A stretch of 64,000 nucleotides of DNA from Arthrobacter russicus. GTDB lineage: Bacteria > Actinomycetota > Actinomycetes > Actinomycetales > Micrococcaceae. Below, piece after piece: positions 45,662 through 54,345 of the stretch. The stretch covers positions 3,720,001 to 3,784,000 of the forward strand of contig NZ_JAVDQF010000001.1 of the NCBI RefSeq assembly GCF_031454135.1. The letters are read 5' to 3'. Within the stretch, counting starts at the first letter, position 1. Each line of letters begins with the position of its first letter. The position numbers and the translations under genes are program-made. The notes under the pieces were generated by a model. The model worked only from the letters and a program-made list of their open reading frames with translations, was not told the origin of the DNA and made no database searches.

Positions 45662-47404
45662 TTGTTATTCCGGTTGATTGCGAGGAACCTGGCTCCGCAC
45701 AAGGCAGTGCTGAGCGGCATCGTGGTTCTGCAATTGCTTTCCGTCGTGGCGACGTTGTACCTGCCCACCCTGAACGCGGACATCATCGACGAGGGCGTGG
45801 TCAAGCAGGACACCGGCACGATTTATTCGCTCGGCCTGTGGATGCTGCTGATTTCTTTGGGGCAAATCATCTGCGCGATCGCCGCCACCTATCTGAGCGC
45901 CCGGCTGGCGATGACCGTGGGCCGGACCATCCGCAGTGACCTGTTCCGCAAAGTGGAATCATTCTCCGCCCGGGAAGTCGGCACTTTCGGCGCGCCTTCG
46001 TTGATCACCCGGACCAGCAACGACGTGCAGCAGATCCAGATGCTGACCTTGATGTCGTTCACCATGATGGTGACCGCGCCGATCATGTGCATCGGCGGAA
46101 TCGTGCTCGCCCTGCAACAGGATGTCCCGCTCTCCGGATTGCTCCTGGTGATCATCCCGGTGCTGGTGATCGCGATCGGGCTGATCGTGCGCAAACTGGT
46201 TCCGCTGTTCCGCAAAGGCCAGGCCCAGCTGGACGCGATCAACGCGGTCCTGCGGGAGCAGATCATGGGGGTGAGCGTGATCCGCGCCTTCGTGCGCCGG
46301 GAACACGAAGCTGCCCGGTTCGACGTGGCCAACCGCAACCTCACCAGGACCCAGCTCGGCGCCGGCCGGCTGCTGTCGCTGATGTTTCCGATCATCATGG
46401 CCGTGGTCAGCATGGCCTCGGTCGGGGTGCTCTGGTTCGGCGGCCTGCGGATCGACGCCGGCGGTATGCAGATCGGTGCCTTGACCGCCTTTTTGAGCTA
46501 CATCATGCAGATCCTGATGGCGGTCATGTTCGCTTTGTTCATGTTCATGATGATCCCGCGGGCAGCGGTCAGCGCGGAACGGATCCAGGCGGTGCTGAAC
46601 ACCGAATCCTCGGTGTTGGACGCTGCCGGCGCGCGGACGCTGCCGGACCTGGACGGCAGCATCGAATTCCGGGACGTCGAGTTCAGCTATCCGGGGGCCG
46701 AGGCGCCGGTGGTCTCCGGGCTGAGCTTCCAGGCCAAACCGGGCACCACGACGGCGGTGATCGGTTCCACCGGCAGCGGAAAGACGACCTTGATCAATTT
46801 GATTCCGCGGCTTTTGGACCGCACCGGAGGGAACATCGCGTTGGGCGGGGTGGAAAGCCACCAGCTCACCCTGGACTCCTTGCGGTCCTCGATCGGTCTG
46901 GTGCCGCAGAAGGCGTATTTGTTTTCCGGAACCGTGGCCTCGAATGTGCGCTTCGGCAAACCCGATGCGAGCGAAGCGGAAATCTGGGCGGCCTTGGAAA
47001 TCGCCCAGGCAGCCGATTTCGTCCGGGAACTGCCGGACGGGCTGGACGCACCGATAGAACAGGGCGGGGCGAATGTCTCCGGCGGACAGCGGCAGCGGTT
47101 GTGCATTGCCCGGGCGATCATCGGCCGGCCCAAGGTCTATCTTTTCGACGACAGTTTTTCGGCGCTCGACTTCAGCACCGACGCCAGGCTCCGTGCGGCG
47201 TTGAAACCGGTGACCACTGAGGCGACCGTGATCCTGGTGGCGCAGCGGGTCAATACGATCCGGCATGCGGACAACATCCTGGTCCTGGACGAGGGCAGGC
47301 TGGTCGGCCAAGGCACCCACGACCAGCTGATGGCGGACAATCCGACCTATCAGGAGATCGTCACCTCGCAGCTCACCGCCGAAGACCAGGAGAATGCCGC
47401 ATGA
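45662..47404 (+). CDS. ABC exporter subunit A (degenerate catalytic site)
   Basis: A 580-residue half-transporter: six membrane helices (about 15-310) then an ATPase domain with Walker A IGSTGSGKTTL, Q-loop LVPQKAYLF, signature NVSGGQRQRL and Walker B VYLFDDSFSALD. The residue after Walker B is Asp rather than the catalytic Glu, as in the non-hydrolysing half of heterodimeric exporters. TTG 45662 is chosen because AGGAGG lies about six bases upstream; the longer frame from 45596 lacks this. It is coupled to the next gene by an ATGA overlap. Confidence 0.9.
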   Translation: MLFRLIARNLAPHKAVLSGIVVLQLLSVVATLYLPTLNADIIDEGVVKQDTGTIYSLGLWMLLISLGQIICAIAATYLSARLAMTVGRTIRSDLFRKVESFSAREVGTFGAPSLITRTSNDVQQIQMLTLMSFTMMVTAPIMCIGGIVLALQQDVPLSGLLLVIIPVLVIAIGLIVRKLVPLFRKGQAQLDAINAVLREQIMGVSVIRAFVRREHEAARFDVANRNLTRTQLGAGRLLSLMFPIIMAVVSMASVGVLWFGGLRIDAGGMQIGALTAFLSYIMQILMAVMFALFMFMMIPRAAVSAERIQAVLNTESSVLDAAGARTLPDLDGSIEFRDVEFSYPGAEAPVVSGLSFQAKPGTTTAVIGSTGSGKTTLINLIPRLLDRTGGNIALGGVESHQLTLDSLRSSIGLVPQKAYLFSGTVASNVRFGKPDASEAEIWAALEIAQAADFVRELPDGLDAPIEQGGANVSGGQRQRLCIARAIIGRPKVYLFDDSFSALDFSTDARLRAALKPVTTEATVILVAQRVNTIRHADNILVLDEGRLVGQGTHDQLMADNPTYQEIVTSQLTAEDQENAA

Positions 47405-49347
47405 GCATGATGGGGCGCGGCGGGCCGCCGCAGAAGGCCATCGCCTTCGGAGCCAGCCTGAAACGGATCCTCGGTCTGATGCGGCCGGATCGGTTGCGGA
47501 TGGCCTGGGTGATTTTCCTGGCCGCAGTTTCGGTGCTGCTCTCGGTGGCGGCGCCGAAAGTCCTGGGGCACGCGACCGACTTGATCTTCCAAGGCGTGGT
47601 CGGCAAGATGCTCGGCGGGCAGTTCCCCGCCGGAACCAGCAAGGAGCAGGCGGTGGCTGCGCTCCGGGCGGCGAACCAAGGACAGCTGGCCGACTTGGTC
47701 AGCGGGACCGATGCCGTGATCGGGCAGGGCATCGACTTCCAAGCGCTCGGCTGGGTGATGCTCTCGGTGCTGCTGCTCTACGTGATCTCGTTCTTCTTCA
47801 ACTGGAGCCAGGGCTACATCACCACCGGGATCGTGCAACGGGCGATGTACCGGCTGCGCCAGGACGTCGAAGCGAAACTGGACCGGTTGCCGATGCGCCA
47901 CTTCCAAGAAGCTTCGCGCGGCGACGTGCTCAGCCGGGTCACCAATGACATCGACAATTTCGCCCAGACGCTCAACCAGACCCTGACCCAGCTGCTGACC
48001 TCGGTGCTGACCGTGATCGGCGTGATCGCGATGATGTTCTCGATCTCCTGGTCGCTGGCCCTGATCGCACTGTGCTCGGTGCCGTTGATCGCCGGCATCA
48101 CGGTGCTGGTGGCCCGGCGCTCGCGGGTGCAGTTCGTGGCACAGTGGAAGACCACCGGCGAACTCAACGGGCATATCGAGGAGATGTTCACCGGGCATGA
48201 GATCGTGAAGGCTTTCGGCCAGCAGAAGGCCGCGATCGAGAAGTTCGAGCTGGCCAACGACGGGCTGTACAAGTCCAGTTCCAAAGCCCAGTTCATCTCC
48301 GGAATCATCATGCCCTCGACCGGGTTCGTCGCGAATCTGAGCTATGTGGCGATCGCCGTCGTCGGGGCTCTGCAGATCACCGCGGGGCAGATCACCTTGG
48401 GCTCGGTGCAGGCCTTCATCCAGTACTCGCGGCAGTTCAGCCAGCCGATCGCGCAGATCGGCGGAATGATCAACCTCCTGCAATCCGGGGTGGCTTCCGC
48501 GGAACGGGTCTTCAAACTGCTCGACGAGCCGGAACAGAGCCCGGACCACGAACCGGCTGCCAGCCTGGGCCGCCCGGGCGAGCCGATCCAGGGCCGGGTG
48601 GTCTTCGACCGGGTCGATTTCAGTTACAAAGCGGACGAGCCGCTGATCGAAGACCTCTCCCTGGTCGCAGAACCGGGCCAGACGGTGGCTATCGTGGGGC
48701 CGACCGGGGCGGGCAAAACCACCCTGGTCAATTTGCTGATGCGGTTCTACGACATCGACTCCGGAAAGATCTCGATCGACGGCGTGGACACCGCGCAGTT
48801 GACCCGGGACGACCTCCGGCAACGGTTCGGCATGGTGTTGCAGGACGCCTGGCTGTTTTCCGGGACGATCCGGGACAATCTCGCCTACGGCCGGCTCGAC
48901 GCCTCCGAGGCGGAGATCATCGAAGCCGCAGAGGCGACCTATGTGGACCACTTCGTGCGGGCGCTCCCGGACGGCTACGACACGGTGCTTTCCGACGACG
49001 GCGATTCGCTGAGTCAGGGGCAGCGGCAACTGATGACCATTGCCCGGGCTTGGCTGGCCAATCCGTCGATCCTGATCCTGGACGAAGCCACGAGTTCGGT
49101 GGACACCCGTACCGAGGTGCTGATCCGGCAGGCGATGGGCAGGCTCCGCGAGGACCGGACGAGCTTCGTGATCGCGCACCGGCTGTCCACGATCCGGGAC
49201 GCGGATCTGATCCTGGTGATGGACCACGGCCGGATCATCGAACAGGGCACCCATGAGGAGCTGCTGGCGGCCGGCGGTTTTTACGAAAAGCTTTACATGT
49301 CCCAGTTCGGGGACCCGATGGTGGAAGAACAGGTGCCTACGGTATGA
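47401..49347 (+). CDS. ABC exporter subunit B (catalytic half)
   Basis: A 648-residue half-transporter with six membrane helices (about 35-345) and an extra ~65-residue loop after helix 1 (residues ~55-115). The ATPase domain has Walker A VGPTGAGKTTL, Q-loop MVLQDAWLFSG, signature SLSQGQRQL (Gln in place of the second Gly) and Walker B ILILDEATSSVD with the catalytic Glu. With subunit A it should form a heterodimeric multidrug exporter with one functional ATP site. The start overlaps subunit A, the end overlaps the GntR gene. Confidence 0.93.
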   Translation: MSMMGRGGPPQKAIAFGASLKRILGLMRPDRLRMAWVIFLAAVSVLLSVAAPKVLGHATDLIFQGVVGKMLGGQFPAGTSKEQAVAALRAANQGQLADLVSGTDAVIGQGIDFQALGWVMLSVLLLYVISFFFNWSQGYITTGIVQRAMYRLRQDVEAKLDRLPMRHFQEASRGDVLSRVTNDIDNFAQTLNQTLTQLLTSVLTVIGVIAMMFSISWSLALIALCSVPLIAGITVLVARRSRVQFVAQWKTTGELNGHIEEMFTGHEIVKAFGQQKAAIEKFELANDGLYKSSSKAQFISGIIMPSTGFVANLSYVAIAVVGALQITAGQITLGSVQAFIQYSRQFSQPIAQIGGMINLLQSGVASAERVFKLLDEPEQSPDHEPAASLGRPGEPIQGRVVFDRVDFSYKADEPLIEDLSLVAEPGQTVAIVGPTGAGKTTLVNLLMRFYDIDSGKISIDGVDTAQLTRDDLRQRFGMVLQDAWLFSGTIRDNLAYGRLDASEAEIIEAAEATYVDHFVRALPDGYDTVLSDDGDSLSQGQRQLMTIARAWLANPSILILDEATSSVDTRTEVLIRQAMGRLREDRTSFVIAHRLSTIRDADLILVMDHGRIIEQGTHEELLAAGGFYEKLYMSQFGDPMVEEQVPTV

Positions 49348-49739
49348 GTGTGACAAAAACCAAGCCGGTCGACGGCGGCCTTTCAAGCTGGCGGCCGGCC
49401 GCGGGGAGTTCGGTGGCGCCTTTCGAGCAGCTGCGCCTGCTGATTGCGGACCTGATCGGCCGGGGCGTGCTCCCGGTGGGCTCGAAGCTGCCCACGGTCC
49501 GGGCGCTGGCCTCCTCGAGCGGTTTGGCGGTGAACACCGTAGCCCGGGCATTCCGCGAACTGGAGAGCGCCGGCGTGGTGCACACACTGGGCCGCGGCGG
49601 CACCGTGGTGGCCGCATCCGGCGATGCGATCCGCGAACAGGTGGCGCAGGCCGCGGCGGAATTCGCCGCAGTGGTGCACGGCCTGGGGCTTCCGGAAGCC
49701 GATGCCCTGGCCATCGCGGGGGCAGCGTTGCGGCGGTGA
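49344..49739 (+). CDS. GntR family regulator (YtrA type)
   Basis: A 131-residue protein with an N-terminal winged helix (about 22-95): APFEQLRLLIADLIGRGVLPVGSKLPTVRALASSSGLAVNTVARAFRELESAGVVHTLGRGGTVV, and only a short helical tail. This size fits the YtrA subgroup, which usually controls ABC transporter operons. It is the last gene of the MarR-ABC unit, joined by an ATGA overlap, so the exporter has a regulator at each end. Confidence 0.9.
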   Translation: MSVTKTKPVDGGLSSWRPAAGSSVAPFEQLRLLIADLIGRGVLPVGSKLPTVRALASSSGLAVNTVARAFRELESAGVVHTLGRGGTVVAASGDAIREQVAQAAAEFAAVVHGLGLPEADALAIAGAALRR

Positions 49740-49801
49740 CTGGCACCCCGACTCGATACTGTCGGTGGCTCCGGCTAAGCTGACCGCGGAACAAACGTCA
49801 T

Positions 49802-49831
49802 TCGAAGACATTTTCGATTAGGATATGAGTC
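49802..49831 (+). promoter_or_regulatory. uvrA promoter with LexA-like site
   Basis: TCGAAGACATTTTCGA (49802-49817) matches the actinobacterial SOS box TCGAAC-N4-GTTCGA at 10 of 12 fixed positions. TAGGAT (49819-49824) directly follows, then seven bases, then GTG 49832. A bound LexA would cover the promoter. Confidence 0.6.
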
Positions 49832-52753
49832 GTGCCTAAAGCTGCTGAATCTTCCCTTGCCCCGACGCGCGAGCTGAACAGCGTCCGCGAACCGGTGAAA
49901 CGCCCGGACATGTCCCGCCTCGTGGTCAAAGGGGCGCGGGAACACAATCTGCGCAATGTCGATCTGGACCTGCCCCGGGACTCGATGATCGTGTTCACCG
50001 GGCTTTCCGGCTCCGGAAAATCCTCGCTCGCCTTCGACACGATCTTCGCCGAAGGGCAACGCCGTTATGTGGAGTCGTTGTCCGCCTATGCCCGGCAGTT
50101 CCTCGGCCAAGTGGACAAGCCGGACGTCGACTTCATCGAAGGTTTGTCGCCCGCGGTCTCGATCGACCAGAAGTCGACCTCCAAAAATCCGCGCTCCACA
50201 GTGGGCACGATCACCGAGATCTACGATTACATGCGTTTGCTCTGGGCCCGGGTGGGCCGCCCGCATTGTCCGATCTGCGGCGAGCCGGTGGCCAGGCAGA
50301 CCCCGCAGCAGATCGTGGACCAATTGCTGGAGATGGCCGAAGGCACCCGGTTCCAGGTCTTGGCCCCGGTGGTCCGCGGCCGGAAGGGCGAGTTCGTCGA
50401 CCTGTTCAAGGAACTGACCGCCAAGGGCTACTCCCGGGCCAAGGTGGACGGCGAATTGATCCAGCTCGCCGAAGCCCCGAAGCTGGGCAAACAGTACAAG
50501 CACACCATCGAGGTCGTGGTCGACCGGTTGGTGGTCCGCGACGGGATCCAGCAACGGCTCACGGACTCCGTGGAGACCGCATTGCTGCTCGCCGAGGGCC
50601 GGGTGCTGGTGGAACTGGTCGATGTTGCGGAGGACGACGCCGAGACCGTGCGGATCCGGAGCTTCTCGGAGAACTTGGCCTGTCCGAACGAACATCCGCT
50701 GGCGATCGACGAGATCGAGCCGCGGTCCTTTTCCTTCAACAACCCGTTCGGCGCGTGTTCGGCATGTTCCGGAATCGGCACGAAGCTGGAAGTCGACGAA
50801 GAACTCGTGGTGCCCAATCCGGCCCTGCCGTTGGGCGAAGGAGCAATCGCACCCTGGTCCCTGGGCGCGGCGACCACCGAATACTGGAACCGCCTGCTCG
50901 AGGGGCTGGGCAAGGAGCTCGGCTTCGATCTGGGCATGCCGTGGCGGAAACTCTCCACCGAAGCCAGGCAGGCGATCCTGCACGGCAAAGACCACAACGT
51001 GGTGGTGCAGTACCGAAACCGCTTCGGCCGGGAACGCAAGTACTCGACCGGATTCGAAGGCGTCATCCAGTACATCCACCGCAAGCACCTGGAAACCGAG
51101 TCGGATTACGCCCGGGACCGCTATGAAGAGTACATGCGGCAGGTCCCGTGCCCGGAGTGCGGGGGTGCCAGACTGAACCCGGCCTCGCTTTCGGTGCTGA
51201 TCAACAACAAGTCGATCGCCGCGGTGGCTGCGATGCCGATGCGCGAATGCTTCGAATTCCTCTCCTCGCTCGAACTGACCGACCGGGAAGCGCAGATCGC
51301 CGCCCAAGTGCTCAAGGAAATCCAGGCCAGACTTACCTTCCTGCTCGACGTCGGCTTGGAATACCTGAATCTGGAGCGGGCCTCGGCCACGCTTTCCGGC
51401 GGTGAAGCGCAACGGATCAGGCTCGCCACCCAAATCGGTTCCGGTTTGGTCGGCGTGCTGTATGTGCTCGATGAACCTTCGATCGGGTTGCACCAACGGG
51501 ACAACCGCCGGCTCATCGAGACGCTCACCAGGCTCCGGGACCTCGGCAACACGCTGATCGTGGTGGAACACGACGAGGACACCATCCACGAAGCGGATTG
51601 GGTGGTCGACATCGGACCGGGCGCGGGGGAGCACGGTGGCCAGGTGGTGCACTCCGGGCCGTTGGCGGGCCTGCTCAGCAATACTTCTTCGTTGACCGGG
51701 GATTACCTCTCCGGACGGAAGAAGATCGAAGTCCCGGCGAAGCGGCGCAAGTTCGACAAGAAGCGGGTGCTCAAAGTCGTCGGCGCCCGGGAGAACAACC
51801 TGCGCAACCTCGACGCGGTGTTCCCGCTGGGTGTTTTCACCGCGGTCACCGGGGTCTCGGGCTCCGGAAAGTCGACCCTGGTCAACGAGATCCTGTACAA
51901 GGTGCTCGCGAACAAGCTCAACGGCGCCAAGCAAGTCGCCGGTCGGCACACCAAGGTCGAAGGGCTGGAGCAACTGGACAAGGTGGTGCACGTCGACCAG
52001 AGTCCGATCGGCCGGACTCCGCGTTCCAACCCCGCCACCTACACCGGAGTCTTCGACAATATCCGGAAGCTCTTCGCGGAGACCACTGAAGCCAAGGTCC
52101 GCGGATACCAGCCGGGGCGGTTCTCGTTCAACGTCAAAGGTGGGCGCTGCGAAGCGTGTTCCGGAGACGGCACCTTGAAGATCGAAATGAACTTCCTTCC
52201 CGATGTCTATGTTCCGTGCGAAGTCTGCCACGGTGCACGCTACAACCGGGAGACCTTGGAGGTGCATTACAAGGGCAAGACCATTGCGGACGTGCTCAAT
52301 ATGCCGATCGAAGAGGGCGCCGAGTTCTTCGCGGCCTTCACCCCGATCGCCCGGCACCTCAACACCCTGGTCGACGTCGGCCTGGGCTATGTCCGATTGG
52401 GCCAGCCGGCCACCACGCTCTCCGGCGGCGAAGCGCAACGGGTGAAGCTGGCCTCCGAGCTGCAGAAGCGTTCCAACGGGCGGAGCATCTACGTGCTCGA
52501 TGAACCGACTACGGGCTTGCATTTCGAAGACATTCGCAAGCTGCTCCTGGTCTTGCAGGGATTGGTGGACAAAGGCAACACCGTGATCACCATCGAGCAC
52601 AACCTCGATGTGATCAAGAGCGCCGATTGGTTGATCGACTTGGGTCCGGACGGCGGTTCTGGAGGCGGCCAGATCATCGCCACCGGCACCCCGGAGACGG
52701 TAGCCAAGTCCACCGAGAGCTACACTGCGGCCTTCCTCCGCGAGGTGCTTTGA
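49832..52753 (+). CDS. uvrA: Excinuclease ABC subunit A
   Basis: UvrA finds DNA damage and loads UvrB. The 973-residue protein has two ATPase modules: Walker [17 protein letters not shown] and [16 protein letters not shown], signatures [12 protein letters not shown] and [12 protein letters not shown], and Walker [14 protein letters not shown] and [13 protein letters not shown]. Zinc-binding cysteines are seen in [20 protein letters not shown], and [27 protein letters not shown]. Full length. The GTG start agrees with a leaderless promoter; a LexA-like site suggests SOS control. Confidence 0.97.
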   Translation: MPKAAESSLAPTRELNSVREPVKRPDMSRLVVKGAREHNLRNVDLDLPRDSMIVFTGLSGSGKSSLAFDTIFAEGQRRYVESLSAYARQFLGQVDKPDVDFIEGLSPAVSIDQKSTSKNPRSTVGTITEIYDYMRLLWARVGRPHCPICGEPVARQTPQQIVDQLLEMAEGTRFQVLAPVVRGRKGEFVDLFKELTAKGYSRAKVDGELIQLAEAPKLGKQYKHTIEVVVDRLVVRDGIQQRLTDSVETALLLAEGRVLVELVDVAEDDAETVRIRSFSENLACPNEHPLAIDEIEPRSFSFNNPFGACSACSGIGTKLEVDEELVVPNPALPLGEGAIAPWSLGAATTEYWNRLLEGLGKELGFDLGMPWRKLSTEARQAILHGKDHNVVVQYRNRFGRERKYSTGFEGVIQYIHRKHLETESDYARDRYEEYMRQVPCPECGGARLNPASLSVLINNKSIAAVAAMPMRECFEFLSSLELTDREAQIAAQVLKEIQARLTFLLDVGLEYLNLERASATLSGGEAQRIRLATQIGSGLVGVLYVLDEPSIGLHQRDNRRLIETLTRLRDLGNTLIVVEHDEDTIHEADWVVDIGPGAGEHGGQVVHSGPLAGLLSNTSSLTGDYLSGRKKIEVPAKRRKFDKKRVLKVVGARENNLRNLDAVFPLGVFTAVTGVSGSGKSTLVNEILYKVLANKLNGAKQVAGRHTKVEGLEQLDKVVHVDQSPIGRTPRSNPATYTGVFDNIRKLFAETTEAKVRGYQPGRFSFNVKGGRCEACSGDGTLKIEMNFLPDVYVPCEVCHGARYNRETLEVHYKGKTIADVLNMPIEEGAEFFAAFTPIARHLNTLVDVGLGYVRLGQPATTLSGGEAQRVKLASELQKRSNGRSIYVLDEPTTGLHFEDIRKLLLVLQGLVDKGNTVITIEHNLDVIKSADWLIDLGPDGGSGGGQIIATGTPETVAKSTESYTAAFLREVL

Positions 52754-52843
52754 ACCGCAGCCGAGGCGGCCGCACCGGTGATAGATATGCCGTGACAGGC
52801 ATGGATGTTCGGTGCAGGCTGCTAGTCGTGAGAAACTAGGGCG

Positions 52844-53611
52844 GTGATGATGAGTAGGCCACCTGGTTCCGACAGCCTTCCGGCTGCGGTGTTATTCGAT
52901 TTGGACGGAACCCTGGTCGACCCGGCCGGTGGCATCACCGGCGGGATCGCATATGCTCTCGCAGGCATGGGTTTGCCGGTTCCGGAGCTGCCGGTGCTCA
53001 ACTCCATGGTCGGTCCGAAGCTGGCCGAGTCGTTGCTCAGTTCGACCGAGGCGAGTCCGGAACAGCTCCCCGAGCTGATCGCGCGCTACCGGCAGTGGTA
53101 CCACGAACACGCCTTGGCGATGAGCCGGCCCTATCCCGGGATTCCGGAATTGCTGGCCGGCCTGCAGGCCGCCGGAGTGCCGCTTGCCGTGGCCACGCAG
53201 AAACCGCAGGGCGCCGCGCGTGCGGTACTGGACCGGCACGGTTTGTCCAGATTCTTCGAGGTGCTTTCCGGCGCCGATGACGACGAGACCCTGCCTGCGC
53301 CGGCCGATCAGGTGCCGAAAGCCGGAATCGTCGCGGTCGCCGTGCAGGGCCTCGCCGACGCCGGTCTGCTGGACCCGGCGCCCGGCGCCGTCGGCCGGGT
53401 GGTCATGATCGGGGATCGGGAACACGACGTGCTCGGCGCGCGGGCCAATCAGTTGGATTGCATCGGCGTCGGCTGGGGCTTCGGCTCGCCCGGCGAGCTG
53501 CTCCGGGCCGGTGCGGTGGCCGTGCTGGAGTCCACCGCGGAGCTCGCTGCGGAACTCGGGGCCGGAGACTTCGTCCGGACGCGGCAGGAGGCACTCGATG
53601 GCGCTCTATGA
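52844..53611 (+). CDS. HAD-superfamily hydrolase (phosphoglycolate phosphatase-like)
   Basis: A 255-residue HAD enzyme: motif I AVLFDLDGTLVDPAGG, motif II VAVATQKPQ, and motif III/IV VVMIGDREHDVLGARANQLDCIGVGWGFGSPGEL, fitting subfamily IA phosphatases such as Gph. The lysine of motif III (usually VPKxP) is probably DQVPKAGIV. The substrate is unproven. The start could also be the ATG at 52847 or 52850, behind AGGGCGG. It overlaps the acyltransferase start by 14 bases. Confidence 0.88.
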   Translation: MMMSRPPGSDSLPAAVLFDLDGTLVDPAGGITGGIAYALAGMGLPVPELPVLNSMVGPKLAESLLSSTEASPEQLPELIARYRQWYHEHALAMSRPYPGIPELLAGLQAAGVPLAVATQKPQGAARAVLDRHGLSRFFEVLSGADDDETLPAPADQVPKAGIVAVAVQGLADAGLLDPAPGAVGRVVMIGDREHDVLGARANQLDCIGVGWGFGSPGELLRAGAVAVLESTAELAAELGAGDFVRTRQEALDGAL

Positions 53612-54263
53612 CTTGGCTCGCGGAACCACTCGCGGTCTGATCGCGGTGGCCTGCCGGCCCACGATCACCGGTCTGGAAAACGTGCCCAAAGAAGGCCCGT
53701 TCATCGTGGCCCCGAACCACCTGTCGTTTTTGGACAGCGTGCTGATCCAAACCATCATGCCGCGCAAAGTGGCGTTCTTCGCGAAAGCCGAATACTTCAC
53801 CACCAAGGGCATCAAGGGTCGGTTCATGAAGTCGTTCTTCACCGGCGTCGGGTCGATTCCGGTGGAACGCGGCGAGCAAGCGGCCAGCGTGGCCGCGCTC
53901 AAATCGCTGCTGGACATTCTGGGCTCTGGAAACGGTGTGGGCATTTACCCCGAAGGCACCCGGTCCCGGGACGGATTGCTGTACCGCGGCCGTACCGGAG
54001 TGGGCTGGTTGGCGCTGACCACCGGCGCTCCGGTGATTCCGGTCGGGCTGAAAGGCACGGAAAAGTTGCAGCCGGCGGGCAGCAATGCCATCAAACCGCA
54101 GCACTTCTCGATGGTGGTGGGAAAGCCGATCTACTTCGACAAAACCGGTCCGGACCATTCGCTGCCGGCGCGGCGGGCCGCGACCGACGCGATCATGGAC
54201 GCGATCGCAGCGCTCAGCGGGCAACCGCGGGCCGAAGGCTACAACCAGAGCAAAAGCCTCTGA
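53598..54263 (+). CDS. 1-acyl-glycerol-3-phosphate acyltransferase (PlsC family)
   Basis: A 221-residue acyltransferase with the NHLSFLD motif (HX4D catalytic), then FTGVGSIPVERG, YPEGTRSRDGLLYRGRTGVGWLAL and VIPVGLKGTEKL, the four PlsC blocks. It makes phosphatidic acid or remodels phospholipids at the membrane. ATG 53598 follows GGAGG and lies within the HAD gene, so the two are coupled. Confidence 0.92.
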   Translation: MALYDLARGTTRGLIAVACRPTITGLENVPKEGPFIVAPNHLSFLDSVLIQTIMPRKVAFFAKAEYFTTKGIKGRFMKSFFTGVGSIPVERGEQAASVAALKSLLDILGSGNGVGIYPEGTRSRDGLLYRGRTGVGWLALTTGAPVIPVGLKGTEKLQPAGSNAIKPQHFSMVVGKPIYFDKTGPDHSLPARRAATDAIMDAIAALSGQPRAEGYNQSKSL

Positions 54264-54268
54264 CCAGC

Positions 54269-54300
54269 GTGCCCGACGGCGGGAGCGCGGCGTCGGGCAC
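54269..54300. terminator. Hairpin between plsC-like gene and uvrC
   Basis: GTGCCCGACG (54269-54278) pairs perfectly with CGTCGGGCAC (54291-54300) around a 12-base loop, five bases after the acyltransferase stop. No T-tract follows, so terminator function is uncertain. Confidence 0.4.
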
Positions 54301-54333
54301 TGGCCGGCGGTGCATAGTGTCGGCGCCGCAGAA

Positions 54334-54345
54334 TAGGATGGGGCC
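54334..54345 (+). promoter_or_regulatory. uvrC leaderless -10 element
   Basis: TAGGAT (54334-54339), then GGGGCC, then GTG 54346. Six-base spacing as at other genes in the window. Confidence 0.55.

Noticed and set aside
47350-52600. Long minus-strand frames opposite the ABC exporter and uvrA (814 and 941 codons)
   Set aside because: Both mirror well-supported genes and have the composition of antisense GC-rich frames.
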